A DNA stretch of 42,500 bases from Prorocentrum cordatum (lineage: Eukaryota; Sar; Dinophyceae; Prorocentrales; Prorocentraceae), in the NCBI GenBank assembly GCA_963575745.1, contig CAUYUJ010014619.1, forward strand, positions 297,783 to 340,282, read 5' to 3'. How positions within the stretch are numbered: position 1 is the stretch's first letter; each line of letters starts with the position of its first letter. Below are positions 26,531-37,038 of this stretch, piece by piece. Below the pieces are notes generated by a model. The model was given only the letters and a program-made list of their open reading frames with translations, had not been told where the DNA came from and did not search any database. The position numbers and the translations under genes are program-made.

Positions 26531-26990
26531 GTGATACGGTCTGAAACGTTGAGATAGCTTGTCCCTCCGCCGATTCTGGCACGCTTCGGCGTGACACGTT
26601 ATCCACTTTCCAGTCAAGATGCGTCAACTTCCCAAGCTTTTCCCAGCCTCCCGCCCCGTGGAGCAGAGCGACACGCTATCAGCTTGCTAGGCTTATCACT
26701 GAGCTGTCCCCTGCAGATCCCTTAAATCTGAAATGTCCGGATCTTGATGACACTTGTTCTATATCTGATAATTTATTTCGCGCGAATATTTTCCAAGAGC
26801 AATGGCATTTCATGTTTAGAAGTCCGCTTTCATCATATGATCGTGGTATCGAGTCAATTGTGTTGTCCAAGCGTGCGTCGTAAGCAGGATCGCGAAACAT
26901 ATGAACAATACTGCATCCGTTTCAGGCCACTTTGCTTCTAATGGATTCCGATTGGTCCGCCGGAGGGGTCTTGATTCGATCTCTCAAGAT
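26531..26990. other. A+T-richer spacer, no gene seen
   Basis: Mixed-composition sequence of lower G+C than the flanks. No open frame over ~75 codons has convincing content, and no RNA gene is recognised. Confidence 0.4.
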
Positions 26991-27295
26991 GTGTCTGGGA
27001 TGGGTCCGTCGAGATTTCGTCAAGTTGCTGCCCGTGACGCCTCGTTGCCGCCTCGTTCCCGCCTCGCGCGTTGGGTGGGTCCGCCGAGTTTTCGCCGCGC
27101 TGCCGCCTCGTTGCCGCCTCGTTGCAGGCCTCGTTCCCGCCTCGCGCGCTGGGTGGGTCCGCCGAGGATTCGCCAAGGTTGCCGCCCGCGACGCCTCGTT
27201 GCCGCTGCGTTCTTCCGCCTCGCAGCCGCTTCGTGCTTGATGTGAGTTCGCCGAGGTTTCGCCGCGTTGGTCCCGTGCCGCCTCGCTGCCGCCTG
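26991..27295 (+). repeat. Minisatellite 1 (GGGTCCGCCGAGG / GTTGCCGCCTCG units)
   Basis: Three to four units of roughly 70-110 bp contain 'GGGTGGGTCCGCCGAGG', 'ATTCGCCAAGGTTGCCGC' and CCTCGTTGCCGCCTCG words. A reverse-complement array lies at 32470-32720. The minus-strand frame across it reads Arg/Ala/Thr/Gly repeats only. Confidence 0.75.
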
Positions 27296-27407
27296 ACTTT
27301 TCGGTCTCCCAGAGAGACCCACATTGGCCTGGTGTGGTTCGTACCCATCTGGTCTTCGGCCAGCGCTTCCAATCACAGGTTCGCACGCACGATCTTTGCT
27401 CTGTAAC

Positions 27408-27565
27408 TTGACTTGCACCACGTAGCCCACACCACGCAGATTGCACCAGATAACTTGCACCATGGAGCTTGCACCGCATAGCTTGCACCACATAGTTTGC
27501 ATCGCATTGCCTACACAACATAGCTATCCCCACGTAGGTTGCGCCACATAGCTTACATCACATAG
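27408..27565 (-). repeat. 15-bp minisatellite (CTTGCACCACATAG)
   Basis: About ten degenerate units of 'AGCTTGCACCACATA' with a 14-16 bp period. Reverse-orientation arrays of the same unit lie at 28565-28697 and, as a short remnant, at 32335-32365. A multiple-of-three period keeps a Cys/Val/Gln-rich frame open by chance. Confidence 0.85.
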
Positions 27566-28159
27566 GGTACACGTCCACAGTACAATAAATTATTGTCCAG
27601 GGCCCACGCTGGCTAAATAGTGGGATGCATGGGGGTTATTGGGAGGTCTTGGGGGTGGAAAACATACCAAAAGGCATTTACATACAAGGAGGTTCGAACA
27701 CAGCTGGATTCGCGGAGTCCCTTAACTCTTCCGCCAGGGTGGTTCTCTTTATTGTAGTAGGGGGTGGTGTCTCGTAATGTTTGTGCGCACGTGGTGTCTC
27801 TTGTGCCGTCGTGTGAGGTGTCTCGTAATATGTACCTTACGTGCTTGGCTGCAGCGCGAAGAGGATAACGAAGGGCATCTGATAATGGTGTCCCTTAATG
27901 CTTTTACGAAAATCTTGAGCGCGGCGTTGGGGGATTACGAGACACTATTTGTGGAGAGCGTTCCGCGGCGACTCAGGGAGTTTTGTGGACAGGCTGCATC
28001 GTCGAGCACCCGTTTGTGTACCCCTTTCCTTTTCTTGTCCGTTTGCTCGTGTTCCTGGTCCCGAGGGGCGTCTGCTTTCTGTGAACAGCAGAAAGCTGCC
28101 GCACGATTTGGGGCGTCCCGGCGACCCTGAAAGTTGCCGCACTCAGCTGGGGTTTTCTG
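27566..28159. other. Spacer with no confident gene
   Basis: It contains three GGTGTCTCGTAAT-like words between 27768 and 27832. A 117-codon plus frame at 27777-28130 has a short natural-looking stretch ('NAFTKILSAALGDYETLF') but no recognisable domain. I do not call it. Confidence 0.35.
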
Positions 28160-28385
28160 GCGAACCCGAGCGAGGGAAGATGGAGGAGGGGAGGGAGGAT
28201 GTAGGACGGTTGAGGGAGGGATGGAGGGAGGAATAGGGGTGGGAGGGATACATGAGGGAAGGATGGAGGATGAATTGACGGAGGGAAGGATAGATGAGTG
28301 AGGGAGGAAGGGAGGGAGAAGGGAGGGTGAGGGACGGTGGAGGGAGGAGGTCGCACGAGGGAGACTGGAGGAGGGAGGAGGCTCT
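28160..28385. repeat. GGGA-rich purine tract
   Basis: Imperfect GGGAGGGA/GGATGGA repeats for about 200 bp, purine-rich on the plus strand. Confidence 0.85.
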
Positions 28386-28564
28386 TGAGTTCTGATGTCA
28401 GGCTCCCACTTTGGCTTATTTGTCCTCTGGGTTGCCCCGCTCGCGCCTTTCGCGTCAGAAATGCACGCAGGGGGCAGTGGAGTTCTCTGAGCTCTGGCCT
28501 TTGCAGACTTCGGTGCGCCTGGTGCAGCGAGGTGGTGCAATCCACTTGGGGCAGGATCTGGCGT

Positions 28565-28697
28565 GTAAGCTATGTGGTGCGAGCTACTTGGTGCAATCTT
28601 CATAAGCCGAGCAATGTGTTGTAGGCTGTGTGGTGGAAGCTATGTGGTGCAAGCTACGTTGTGCGAGCTCTGTGGTGCAGTCTATGTGGTGCAATCA
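28565..28697 (+). repeat. 15-bp minisatellite (TATGTGGTGCAAGCT)
   Basis: About nine degenerate units; the same unit as 27408-27565 but on the opposite strand. Confidence 0.85.
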
Positions 28698-28721
28698 GTT
28701 TTTACCCGTGAGTTGACACAT

Positions 28722-28840
28722 CCCATGCTCTTGCAAACATCCCACCCACCCGCCCGCAACTTGGTTTGCAAAACCCGTGCGGTGGCGATTGCGATGTATG
28801 CTTGGTGATGGCTGGTGCATCTGTGCGGCCGCGAGAAAAG
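28722..28840 (+). repeat. Duplicated ~115-bp segment, copy 1
   Basis: It contains CATCCCACCCACC, 'TTTGCAAAACCCGTGCGGTG' and GGTGCATCTGTGCGGCCGCG. Copy 2 is at 31195-31310 in direct orientation with scattered substitutions. Confidence 0.75.
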
Positions 28841-29187
28841 CCCGTTTCTTAAGCTTGGGGCATGACGGGCGTCATAGCCCCCGCCCCCCCCCCTATGACA
28901 TAAATGCCGCCGTGCGCAGTGGGATCCGCGTAGGTGTCCGCGTAGGAATCTGCATAAGAACCTGGTCCGTAGTCGTCGTCGTTGTCGCTCGTGGCTCATC
29001 GTTCGTCGCTCGTCGCTCATCGTCGTCGTGCGCGCGGACACGGCTGGAGCCTGTTTTTTTTTCTGGGCCGATGACGGCAATCATCTGGGGGGGTGGATGG
29101 GGTCGATGACGTCACGATTCGCGCTGGCGGCGTTTGGGAATGCTTAGGAATGACGGAGGAGGGGTAACACCAGCATGTAGGTGGCGA
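28841..29187. other. Spacer with CGTCGTCGCTCGTCG-rich block
   Basis: The block at about 28968-29055 (GTCGTCGTTGTCGCTCGTGG, then CGTGCGCGCGGACACGGCTGGAGCC) has a direct diverged copy at 30150-30232. Poly-C and ATGACG/CGTCAT words flank both. No gene. Confidence 0.5.
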
Positions 29188-29402
29188 TCTGCACCACAAC
29201 GCTTGTGTACACCACAGTGCCTGCGTGCACCACCTGCGGTCACAACGGCTTTTGTGTACACCACAGCGCCTGCGTACACCACATCAGCCGTGCGCGACAC
29301 AGCACCAGTGTACACCCCAATGCCTGCGTGGATTGCAGTGCCTGTATACATCACGGCGCCAGTGTGCACCACAGCAACCGTGTGCAACACAGTACCACTG
29401 TT
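29188..29402 (-). repeat. Minisatellite 3 (GTACACCACAGCGCCTGC), left array
   Basis: About ten degenerate 15-24 bp units built from ACACCACAGCGCCTGC/TGT. The array at 29893-30135 carries the reverse complement of the same unit. Confidence 0.8.
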
Positions 29403-29682
29403 GTTTGTAGAATGTTATAAGGAATCCTTGTGACAACACGGAACGCTTGTGGATTCCACAGAAAACAATCGAAAGGAATCCTTATGGACAAAGGAGCGCC
29501 GCTGGAATCTACGAATCCGCCCGAGTTCGCCCGCATCACCCTGGCTCCTCCCATTTGCGTCCAGGAGGCTCCAACGAAATTGGCCGTCCGAAAACCAACT
29601 GGACCGATTCAATCGACAAGTCTGCGGGTCATGCTGAGATGCGCACGTGCGCTGTAGCGCCAAACCGCACGACAGGGGGTAA
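29403..29682. other. Spacer between opposed arrays
   Basis: Ordinary-complexity sequence with a GGAATCCTTGTG ... GGAATCCTTATGG short repeat at 29421 and 29475. No gene is recognised. Confidence 0.4.
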
Positions 29683-29750
29683 AGAGGAGGAGGAAGAAGA
29701 GAAGGAGGAGGAGGAGGTGGAGGAGGAGGGAGGAGGGAGGAGGGAAGAAC
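29683..29750. repeat. GGA/GAA tract
   Basis: An imperfect GAGGAGGAAGAAGAG run changing to GGAGGGAGG. Confidence 0.9.
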
Positions 29751-29892
29751 GTCGCATTCGATTATCAGCACTTTCCTGGCGTGGCGTTTACTTGTCAGCA
29801 GCAGATCCTCACGTACATGCTTCTTCGACCTGTCCTATGCACGCCGGGTCCGTGGGGTACACCAGCGTTGCGTTGCACTCGGATCGTGTGAT

Positions 29893-30135
29893 GTAGACAG
29901 GCGCCGTGGCGTGCGCGAGCGTTGCGGTGCACGCGAGCACTGTGGTGTACACGGGCGCTGTGTTGCACACGGTGCTGCGGTGTACACATGTATACCGGCG
30001 TTGTAGTGTACGCAAGCACTGTGGTGTACACATGCGCTGCGTTGCACACGGCTGTTGCTGTGTACGCAAGCGCTGTGGTGTACACGCGCGATGTGGTGCA
30101 CGCGAGCGTTGTGGTGTGTACACAGGCGCAGTGAA
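29893..30135 (+). repeat. Minisatellite 3, right array (inverted)
   Basis: About twelve degenerate units of GTGTACACGGGCGCTGTG type, opposite in orientation to 29188-29402. The two arrays are separated by about 490 bp. Confidence 0.8.
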
Positions 30136-30346
30136 GCAGATAGCCACCTACATGCTGCTCGCGTCGGCGTCGTCGTCGTCGGTCGTCGCTCGTCGTGTCG
30201 TGCGCGCGGGCGCGGCTGTGATGCTGGAGCCACACCGCGGGGGGGGCATTACGTCATACCTCCGCCGCCCCCCCCCCCATGACGCCCGCCATCGCCGAAC
30301 ATAAAAAAAACGCGCTCCAACCCTAGCACGCACCCGCAGCGGCCAG
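30136..30346. other. Spacer with CGTCGTCG block and ATGACG words
   Basis: Holds the second copy of the CGTCGTCGCTCGTCG block and a G8/C12-bordered palindromic ATTACGTCAT region at 30234-30290. No gene. Confidence 0.45.
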
Positions 30347-31140
30347 TTAGTTTGGCGCCACCAGCGTTGCCGCGGTGGCGCTCACCGCTGGGCGCATCCC
30401 AGCGGGCACTGCATTGCGAGTCGGCGACTTGGGCGGGCGTGGTATCATGGCAACGCCGACAACGGCAGACGCGATGATAATAGTGGCGATGCTGGTGACG
30501 ATGTTCGCACCTATGAAGGCGCGGCCAGTGCGGGCGCCGGTGTTGATCACGTTGACGACGATGACGGCGTTTTCGCCTCGGCGATAAAGGTTTTGGAATG
30601 AGTTCGACGTGCGCGCGCGGCCGACGTGCGAGAGTGGCCCTTTTATTTGACACGGATCGTGCCCCCCAGCACGCGCGCAAGGGCGTTCGAATGATGTCGT
30701 CATGCGGCGCCAGGGGCTCGCTTGGCAGAAGTCCGTGAAGATGTAAACAAACGGTGGTTGTATTAAGAATTCGCAGGAACGCGCGCACGTTTTTTTGTTT
30801 GTTGAAAACAAGCGTTGCGGAACCATGTGTGGTTTTTTGTTGTATTGTTTTCTGGACAGTCGATTTTGACCTCCTTCCGAAACCGAGAGTTGTGGAACGA
30901 TTTCGGCATGCGCGCGCGACGACGCGCGCGTGCGCACTTCGTCCCTTTTTTGGGAAAAGGATTAAAGACACCTGGTGGTTTTTGATAAACGTGTGTGCGC
31001 GCATAGTATGTGTTGCAGAGGATGGCGGGGGGGGGGTCGATACGGGCTGGGTTGGGATGGTTTTGGTTCCTTTTTTCGGATGGACGATGCGACATTATCA
31101 TTTGTAAATTGCAATGCGCAAAAGGTGAACCGATAAAGCG
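30347..31140. repeat. ~1-kb duplicated segment, copy 1
   Basis: The first part (30347-30745; 'GGTGGCGCTCACCGCTGGGC', 'GGTTTTGGAATGAGTTCGAC', 'GCGCGCAAGGGCG') matches 31325-31745. The second (30885-31140; GCGCGCGCGACGACGCGCG, 'GTTGCAGAGGATGGC', 'TGTAAATTGCAATGCG') matches 32030-32290. A short frame on each strand is shared, but differences between the copies fall at all codon positions, so no protein is being conserved. Confidence 0.75.
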
Positions 31141-31194
31141 GAGGGGGATTTTTTAATTCAGAAAATATGTTTGCAGTGAGTTGTCACCTCCTCT

Positions 31195-31310
31195 GCTCGC
31201 GTAGCCATCCCACCCACCCACCCGCAACTGGGTTTGCAAAACCCATGCGGCGGCGATTGCGATGAGGGCTTGGTGTTGGGTGGTGCATCTGCGGCCGCGC
31301 AAGCCCGCGC
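31195..31310 (+). repeat. Duplicated ~115-bp segment, copy 2
   Basis: Direct copy of 28722-28840, with 'TTTGCAAAACCCATGCGGCG' and GGTGCATCTGCGGCCGCGC. It lies between the two copies of the ~1-kb duplication. Confidence 0.75.
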
Positions 31311-31324
31311 ATGCTCGTGCGCAC

Positions 31325-32290
31325 AGCAGCCGGCAAGCATGGCGCGACCGACGCGGCCGCGGTGGCGCTGACCGCTGGGCGCATCCGACCGGGCACTGCA
31401 CTGCGAGTCGGCGGCGTGGTTGGGCGCAGTACTTTGGCAACGTCGACAACGGTATACACGATGATGGTAGTAGCGGTAGTTGTGCTGGCGACGACGCTGA
31501 CAGCAGCGACGGCACGGCCAGTGACGGCGCTGGTGTTGATCACGCCTGCGACGATGACTGCGTCCCCACGTCGGTGGTGAAGGTTTTGGAATGAGTTCGA
31601 CATGCGCGCACGGCCGACGCGCGAGAGCGGCCCGCATGGTTTTAGTTGTCACGGATCGTGCCCTCCCCCCAGCACGCGCGCAAGGGCGTGCGAATGATGC
31701 CGTCATGCGGCGCCAAGGGCCGTTTGGCAAAAATCCATGATGATGTTGAATACACCGATGGTTACCCGTAAGCGCGAGCGCAAACGTGTGTAGATTCCCC
31801 TATCTATGGATGGGTATGTGAACAAATTTGTGTACACACACATACATATATATGTATAGATTGTATACATGCATATATACATGCATCATTATACATGTGG
31901 ATTGCATGGGTGTGTATATGTCGGTGATATTATCATAATTTATGTATATGGATTGACAACCCGCGTTGCGAAATCATGGGGTACATGGATATGTTTTGAC
32001 AACCGATGCTGATATCCTTACGACGCCCACGGTGTTTGAAAGATTGCGTTGGTGCGCGCGCGACAACGCGCCCGTGTGCACGTCGTCCAATGTTTGCAAA
32101 AGGGGCTCATGACAACTGACGTTTCTGTTGATAAGCGAGTGCGCACGCATAGTTTTTTGCAGAGGATGCCGAGGGGGGCGATACTGGCCTGGCTGGAATG
32201 GTTCGTCTTCATACATTCGAGATGGATGGGCGATTGGGCAGAATCGCATGTAAATTGCAATACGAAAAAAAGGGTACCGATAATCCTGGG
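31325..32290. repeat. ~1-kb duplicated segment, copy 2
   Basis: A diverged direct copy of 30347-31140, about 980-1150 bp to the right. It is expanded by an A+T-rich TATACATGCATATATACATG stretch (31830-31960) that copy 1 lacks. Non-coding. Confidence 0.7.
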
Positions 32291-32334
32291 TGGGGGTGTT
32301 TATATATATATATACACATAAAAGAATAATAATC

Positions 32335-32720
32335 CATGTGGTGCAAGCCGTGTGGTTCGAGCCAGGCCAACAGATTCCGGAATTTAAGTGGGAGCCTCTA
32401 ATGAGAAGCGTTGGCCGACGAGCATTTGGGCATAAGCAGCTAGATGTCGTTGGTTGTCTCCTTGATAGATCAAGGAATGAGGCAGCGACGAAGCGGCACG
32501 GAGGCGGTACGGGCGGCAACGTGGCGAATCCTCGGTGGACCCGTCCAGCGCACAAGGCGGCAACGAGGCGACAACGAGGCGGCGCTGGCGGCAACGCGGC
32601 GAAAACTCTGCGGACCCACCCATCTCACGACGTGGCAACAAGGCGACAACGAGGCGCATGGGCGGCAACGCGGCGAATCCTCGGCGGACTCGTCCAAGTC
32701 GTTCGAACGCGTCACGAAAA
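32335..32720 (-). repeat. Inverted remnant of minisatellites 2 and 1
   Basis: A short 'ATGTGGTGCAAGCCGTGTGG' remnant of the 15-bp unit is followed at 32470-32720 by GGCGGCAACGCGGCGAATCC, TCGGCGGAC-type units. Together they are the reverse complement of minisatellite 1, in the mirror order of 26991-27565. Confidence 0.7.
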
Positions 32721-32824
32721 AATAGGGCGCAACGTTTCTGCAGCCACCTGGCCAGTGAGGCACAGCGTGTCGCCGGGGCTGCCGCGACACGCTACCCAGA
32801 CCCCGGGCGCATTGATTTGTTCAT

Positions 32825-32945
32825 GACGTCGACCCCCAGAGGTCTGGACCCCTTCCTGGGGACCGGCTTTTCGTCCTGAGTCGGTCCCGAGGCCCGGTGA
32901 GGGCCTCCAGAGGCCAAAAATAGGGAAAAGCCTCCCGTCGTGATT
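32825..32945 (-). repeat. Family R dispersed repeat (minus copy)
   Basis: Reverse complement of the family core: on the plus strand 'GACCGGCTTTTCGTCCTGAG', 'TCGGTCCCGAGGCCCGGTGA' and AAAAGCCTCCCGTCGTGA. It matches 18528-18670 and 19655-19790. Confidence 0.7.
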
Positions 32946-33417
32946 TTTCCAACGTTCGAGGGGGTCGGGGTATATGCAGAAGCTCCTGCCCACGTGCCTC
33001 CTGGCCGTGGGAGCGCCCAGTGGCGGCCGGCAGGCGCCGCTGGCGCCATGCAGCGAGGGCCACGTCGGCGGCTCGTCGCTGGTCTGCGGCAGGCAGGCCC
33101 AGGCGCAGGCGGCCGGCGGGTGGGCAGGTCAGGGCCAGGGCTCGTTTCGATTCCTCCGATTCGATTCGATTCGATTTCTATGGTTTCCGATTCCGATTCG
33201 ATTCGACTTCGGATTCCGATTTGGGCTCCGATTTCTTATTGGAGGCACGCTAGCCTGCCGATTTCCGCCGATTCGACTTCTCCCGACTCGGCTGCCGATT
33301 TCCGCCGATCCGATTCATTTCGATCGCCGATCTGACTTGTCGATTCGACTTTGGGGGCGCCTGCAGGGCGGGAGGGCCCGGGGCCAAGCAGTGGCGAAGC
33401 GTCTTTCCGGAAGGGAG
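32946..33417. other. Spacer with GATTCGATTCC-rich stretch
   Basis: From about 33145 to 33350 the plus strand is dense in GATTCGATTCG, CCGATTTCCG and TCGACTT words, a degenerate 5-6 bp period repeat. No gene. Confidence 0.55.
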
Positions 33418-33570
33418 AAAACACACAGACACAATTGATCGTCGATTCCCCAGAAAATATGGGAAACTATGGGAAGTGGGGGGAAAGACAAAAGCCCAGA
33501 AAACATGGCAAACAATTGGGAGTCCTACTATTTGTGTCTATTTATTTGTGTGTCCCAGGGCCCCTTCAGT
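33418..33570 (+). repeat. Family K dispersed repeat copy
   Basis: 'AAACACACAGACACAATTGA', CCCCAGAAAATATGGGAAACTATGGGAAG and 'TTATTTGTGTGTCCCAGGGC' align end to end with 19238-19388. Same orientation, roughly 80-90% alike by eye. Confidence 0.75.
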
Positions 33571-33760
33571 CTTGGCTCGCCTACGGTGGGGGCAGTGGAT
33601 AAGGCAGCATTGGATAAGGAATCCAGGGTCTGGAGACCCGTGGAACTGCAATCGCGGATTGGCAGTGGATATTGCCGCCGCCCTCATCAGATAAGGAACC
33701 CTTCAGGGTCTGACGCCTCCCGTGCACGTTCCTTATCGAACACCCCCACCGTATAGGCTC

Positions 33761-33955
33761 ACCAAGGAATGTTCTAAGAACGTTTTGGGGTTCCCACGAA
33801 ATGTTATTAGAACATGTCTGGCTGGGACTGTCTTGTTCTAACACATCGGTTTCATGTTCTAAGGACATTGTTGTTGTTCTTAGAACATGGTTGGGTTCTA
33901 CGAATGCTTCATGGTAGGACTATAGGAATGCCGGGACGGTCGGTCCCTGCTGAAC
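33761..33955 (+). repeat. Family G palindrome-rich repeat, copy 1
   Basis: It starts ACCAAGGAATGTTCTAAGAAC and ends 'GCCGGGACGGTCGGTCCCTG'. It contains several TGTTCTAAGAACA-like palindromes in both orientations. It aligns with 39445-39638 over its full length in the same orientation. Confidence 0.75.
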
Positions 33956-36900
33956 TCCGTGCACACGAGTTGCCATGTTGTTTCATCGTCCGTTTTATGT
34001 GTTTTTGAAGTAGTTGTTGACGACGCCATGGCCAAATCGAAGAATGCGAAGATAAGCTTTCGTTGGCGAGAGGGACCATTACGCTATCACTTTGCCAACT
34101 GTTGATAGCGCACGGAGGGCACTCAGTGGTTCATCAAAGGTGTCGTCGCCAACACACATATATATATACCAACGTCTTCCATATTTTCGCATTCAGGGCA
34201 TTTTGAGGTGGCACCGTCGCCAGGTATGAATTGTTGCCAGGAGAAAACTTGACAGCATTGAGCATGTGTGTTTTGACACCCTCGGTGGGCCGCTTCGAAA
34301 TTCGCGGGCCCCGCGAACGTGACCCGCGTGACGGGCTGCAGATGCGAGGCATCCCACAGAAGAAGGCAACAATTAAAGCCTGGGCTTCGGACACAAACTT
34401 GATCAGCTCGATTGGACTTGCATCTCTCCTTCTGCCACCAGGGTCTTTGCGTAGGGGCCGCGGTGATTTCTCCCGAGAGATACGCCTCGCATGAACCTCC
34501 AGCGAGGGCGCGTTTGGATCTAGTCGGTTGAATCGTTTTCTATATCAGCCTTTTGCGAGGTTTTCGTCAGTGACTTCTCATGGCGACAGCGTGTGCTCCC
34601 AATCCAAACAAGTGTATCACACTCCTCCTCTCGAGACTTGCATAATCATCAGTCTAGTCGGCCCCTGATTTGCTCAGTCTCGGAAGACGCACTATGCTCA
34701 GAATGTGTATTCGGAAAGAAGAAGACTTGGAAAGCTGCGTTCCCCAAGCAGCACGAAGGCACGTGCATGATGACACACAAATTCAGACATTGTTTCACAG
34801 CCCTCCTCTTGTCTTGTCCTCGTTTTGGAAATGCCAGTTGGTTGTATTAGCTGTTCCTCCTGCTCATCTTATTCTCTGTTCCTCTCGCCACCCTGCTTTT
34901 CTCTGCGTCGCCTGCATCTCGAGCTCCCTTTATTTAGTGCATGCATGATGCGCGGAGTCGCCCCATGCCAGGCGTCGAAGCAGCGCAGCATGCCGCAGAT
35001 CCCAATCGCTGCCACCGATGCTTCTTGCAAGGACACCCTTGCGCGACGGGTTGGGGCAAGGCGAGGAGGGGAATGTGTTCGTTTGGTCGCATTCGCGTCG
35101 GCGCGCTTGCTTCCTATGTTTTCTTTGGCTGCCGCGGGGGCCTCTCACGATTCGTGATGCCGAGATGTTGGTGGAAGTCGTGATGTCATGAGTCATGGAC
35201 CATGTTTGTTTTCGGAGGCATCAGGCCACATAGACAAACGGGCATTTTCATTTTTCGGGCGCACTTTGACTGGACAGTCCTTTGCGGCGGCAGTCTCGGC
35301 ATAGCTCCAGAAGAGAGGACTGGTTTGATTTGCAAATGGCTCATTATTTGCGCTGCTTGAGTTTAATGGGAATGAACCGGTGAGGTCCCTCGCCATAAAT
35401 GTTGGACTTCGGCTGTCTGGACGGCACCATTGGTGGGCCGTTGTTGTGAGTTGTTTGATGCTTTTCCCCGAGGCGTGTGCCCAATTCGGGCTGGTCGTGC
35501 GGCGCCGCGAGGGAAGAAGCCTCGCGCGGCTGACACGACGGAGCGGTCCTGCCCACCACGACTTCTGCAATGCAGCGCAACGCTGTTCACATCATCCGAT
35601 GGATCTTCCCGCCGGTCAGTGCTTCCACACTGCTCGATGCGCAGTCATGTGCGTGGAGGAGGCGGGTCTGAACAGTGGACCGGGCAGAGGGGGACTTCGC
35701 CGCAGTTCGCTGGGTCTCTCTGGGCGCTGGCCTCCCAAAGACCCTGGCAGGTCATCCCGATGGAGTTCTCTGGAACCCCACCCACCAGTGCCTCGCGGAG
35801 GTTCGGGGATCTGTGCCGAGGCCCAAGGAAGCTCGCCAGGCGCTACGCAGTTCCGCAGGCCTGCGGGACTAATGCTGCCTGGTGTGTGCTCCATTGCAGC
35901 TGCTGGGCACGCTGCTCCCTGGGTGTCCGGCTACTGGAAGTTGATGCATGGTCCAGGCTGCTTTCGGGCTGGTTGCCAGGGGGCCGTACATGCGCAAAGG
36001 CGAGCCATCTGAGGACCCACACTGCAGGCCAAGCCAGGAGAGGTTCCATGTGACTGGTTCGTCCCCAGTGGAATGCCACCAGGATGGCAGGCGCACGGAT
36101 TCTCATACTGCCATTCGGCGAAGGCCCAGGCGGATGAATGCTCTGCGGATAGATTTGATCAGACGCGTCCGGGTCTCGCAGAGGTTCCTTGTCGGGACAG
36201 TTGCGGAGCATGGCTAGATGGTCTCGCAAAGTTCAGCATGATTAGGTTTGGCCGACCAGCTCCCATGGGAGGATCCCCCTTCCGCGTCCCCCCTCAGATC
36301 AAACGAAGCCCCCGGGCATCCCTTCCGCCTTCCGCAGCCATGGCATCATTGGGAGCTGGGCGGGTCGACGCTCACCTGCGCCGCGGGAAGTGGCCCAGTC
36401 GCGCACGTACTCCAGCTCGTCGGTAGTTTGACGTCCCGCTTCCGCACTTTCGGTGCGCGTTGCGTTTTGTTCGATGGAGTGTCTCCCAGGCCGAGAGTTG
36501 GTCTGGGCAGGCTTGAGGAGAGGTTGAGCAGCGTTCGGTGGTAGCCAGATGTGCGTGGGTCATCCGCGGCCACTTCTCGGAGCGCGACATCCATCATGGC
36601 GCCTGGCGCCCCCGGCTGCTTCCACCACCCGGAGGAAGCATCAATGATGGGCCAGTCCGAGCCCTGCTAGAAGCACCCTTGCTGCCGCGAGTCGGGCGTA
36701 CCGCGTGTCACGGAGGCGCTGCTCGCCGCTTCAGGACGGGCTTACGCCTTCTGCCTCATGCACCGCGCGCCCCTGCGAGCTCAGGCGTGCCGCCATCATG
36801 CGGCGAGCTCGCACGAAGACTCCCTCGTTGCACCATCTGCGCGCGCGCCTGTCCTTCTGCCATCCCCCGCGGTTGGAGCTCCTCCACATCCACCGCTTCG

Positions 36901-37038
36901 GGCAGCGACCCCCAGGACCTCGGCGGGCCCACGGGTCTCCGCGCGGGGGCCCCCGGGGAGGTCCAGAGCTGTCCCTTCTGCTTGCTCGCTTCGCTTCGCT
37001 GCGACTGGGGGATGGACTCGGGCAGGAACTTGTCGGCG
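33956..37038. other. ~3-kb stretch with no confident gene
   Basis: Composition is less extreme than elsewhere. A TATATATATA microsatellite lies at about 34158. The plus-strand frame at 34593-34850 contains a Cys/Lys/His-bearing stretch ('LCSECVFGKKKTWKAAF', 'EGTCMMTHKFRHC') that might be an exon. Frames of 170-210 codons at 35380-36050 overlap each other in two phases without any recognisable domain. No poly-Gly, tRNA or rRNA feature was seen. If cellular exons exist in the window, this is the likeliest place. Confidence 0.35.

Noticed and set aside
26991-27533. A 200-codon minus ORF over minisatellites 1 and 2
   Set aside because: It is explained by tandem repeats with a period near a multiple of three; the product is repetitive Arg/Ala/Cys/Val with no fold.
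30375-31580. Paired short ORFs (about 70-90 codons) with hydrophobic segments, briefly considered as a phage-decoration-like or membrane protein pair
   Set aside because: Differences between the two copies fall at all codon positions with many replacements, so there is no sign of protein-level constraint.
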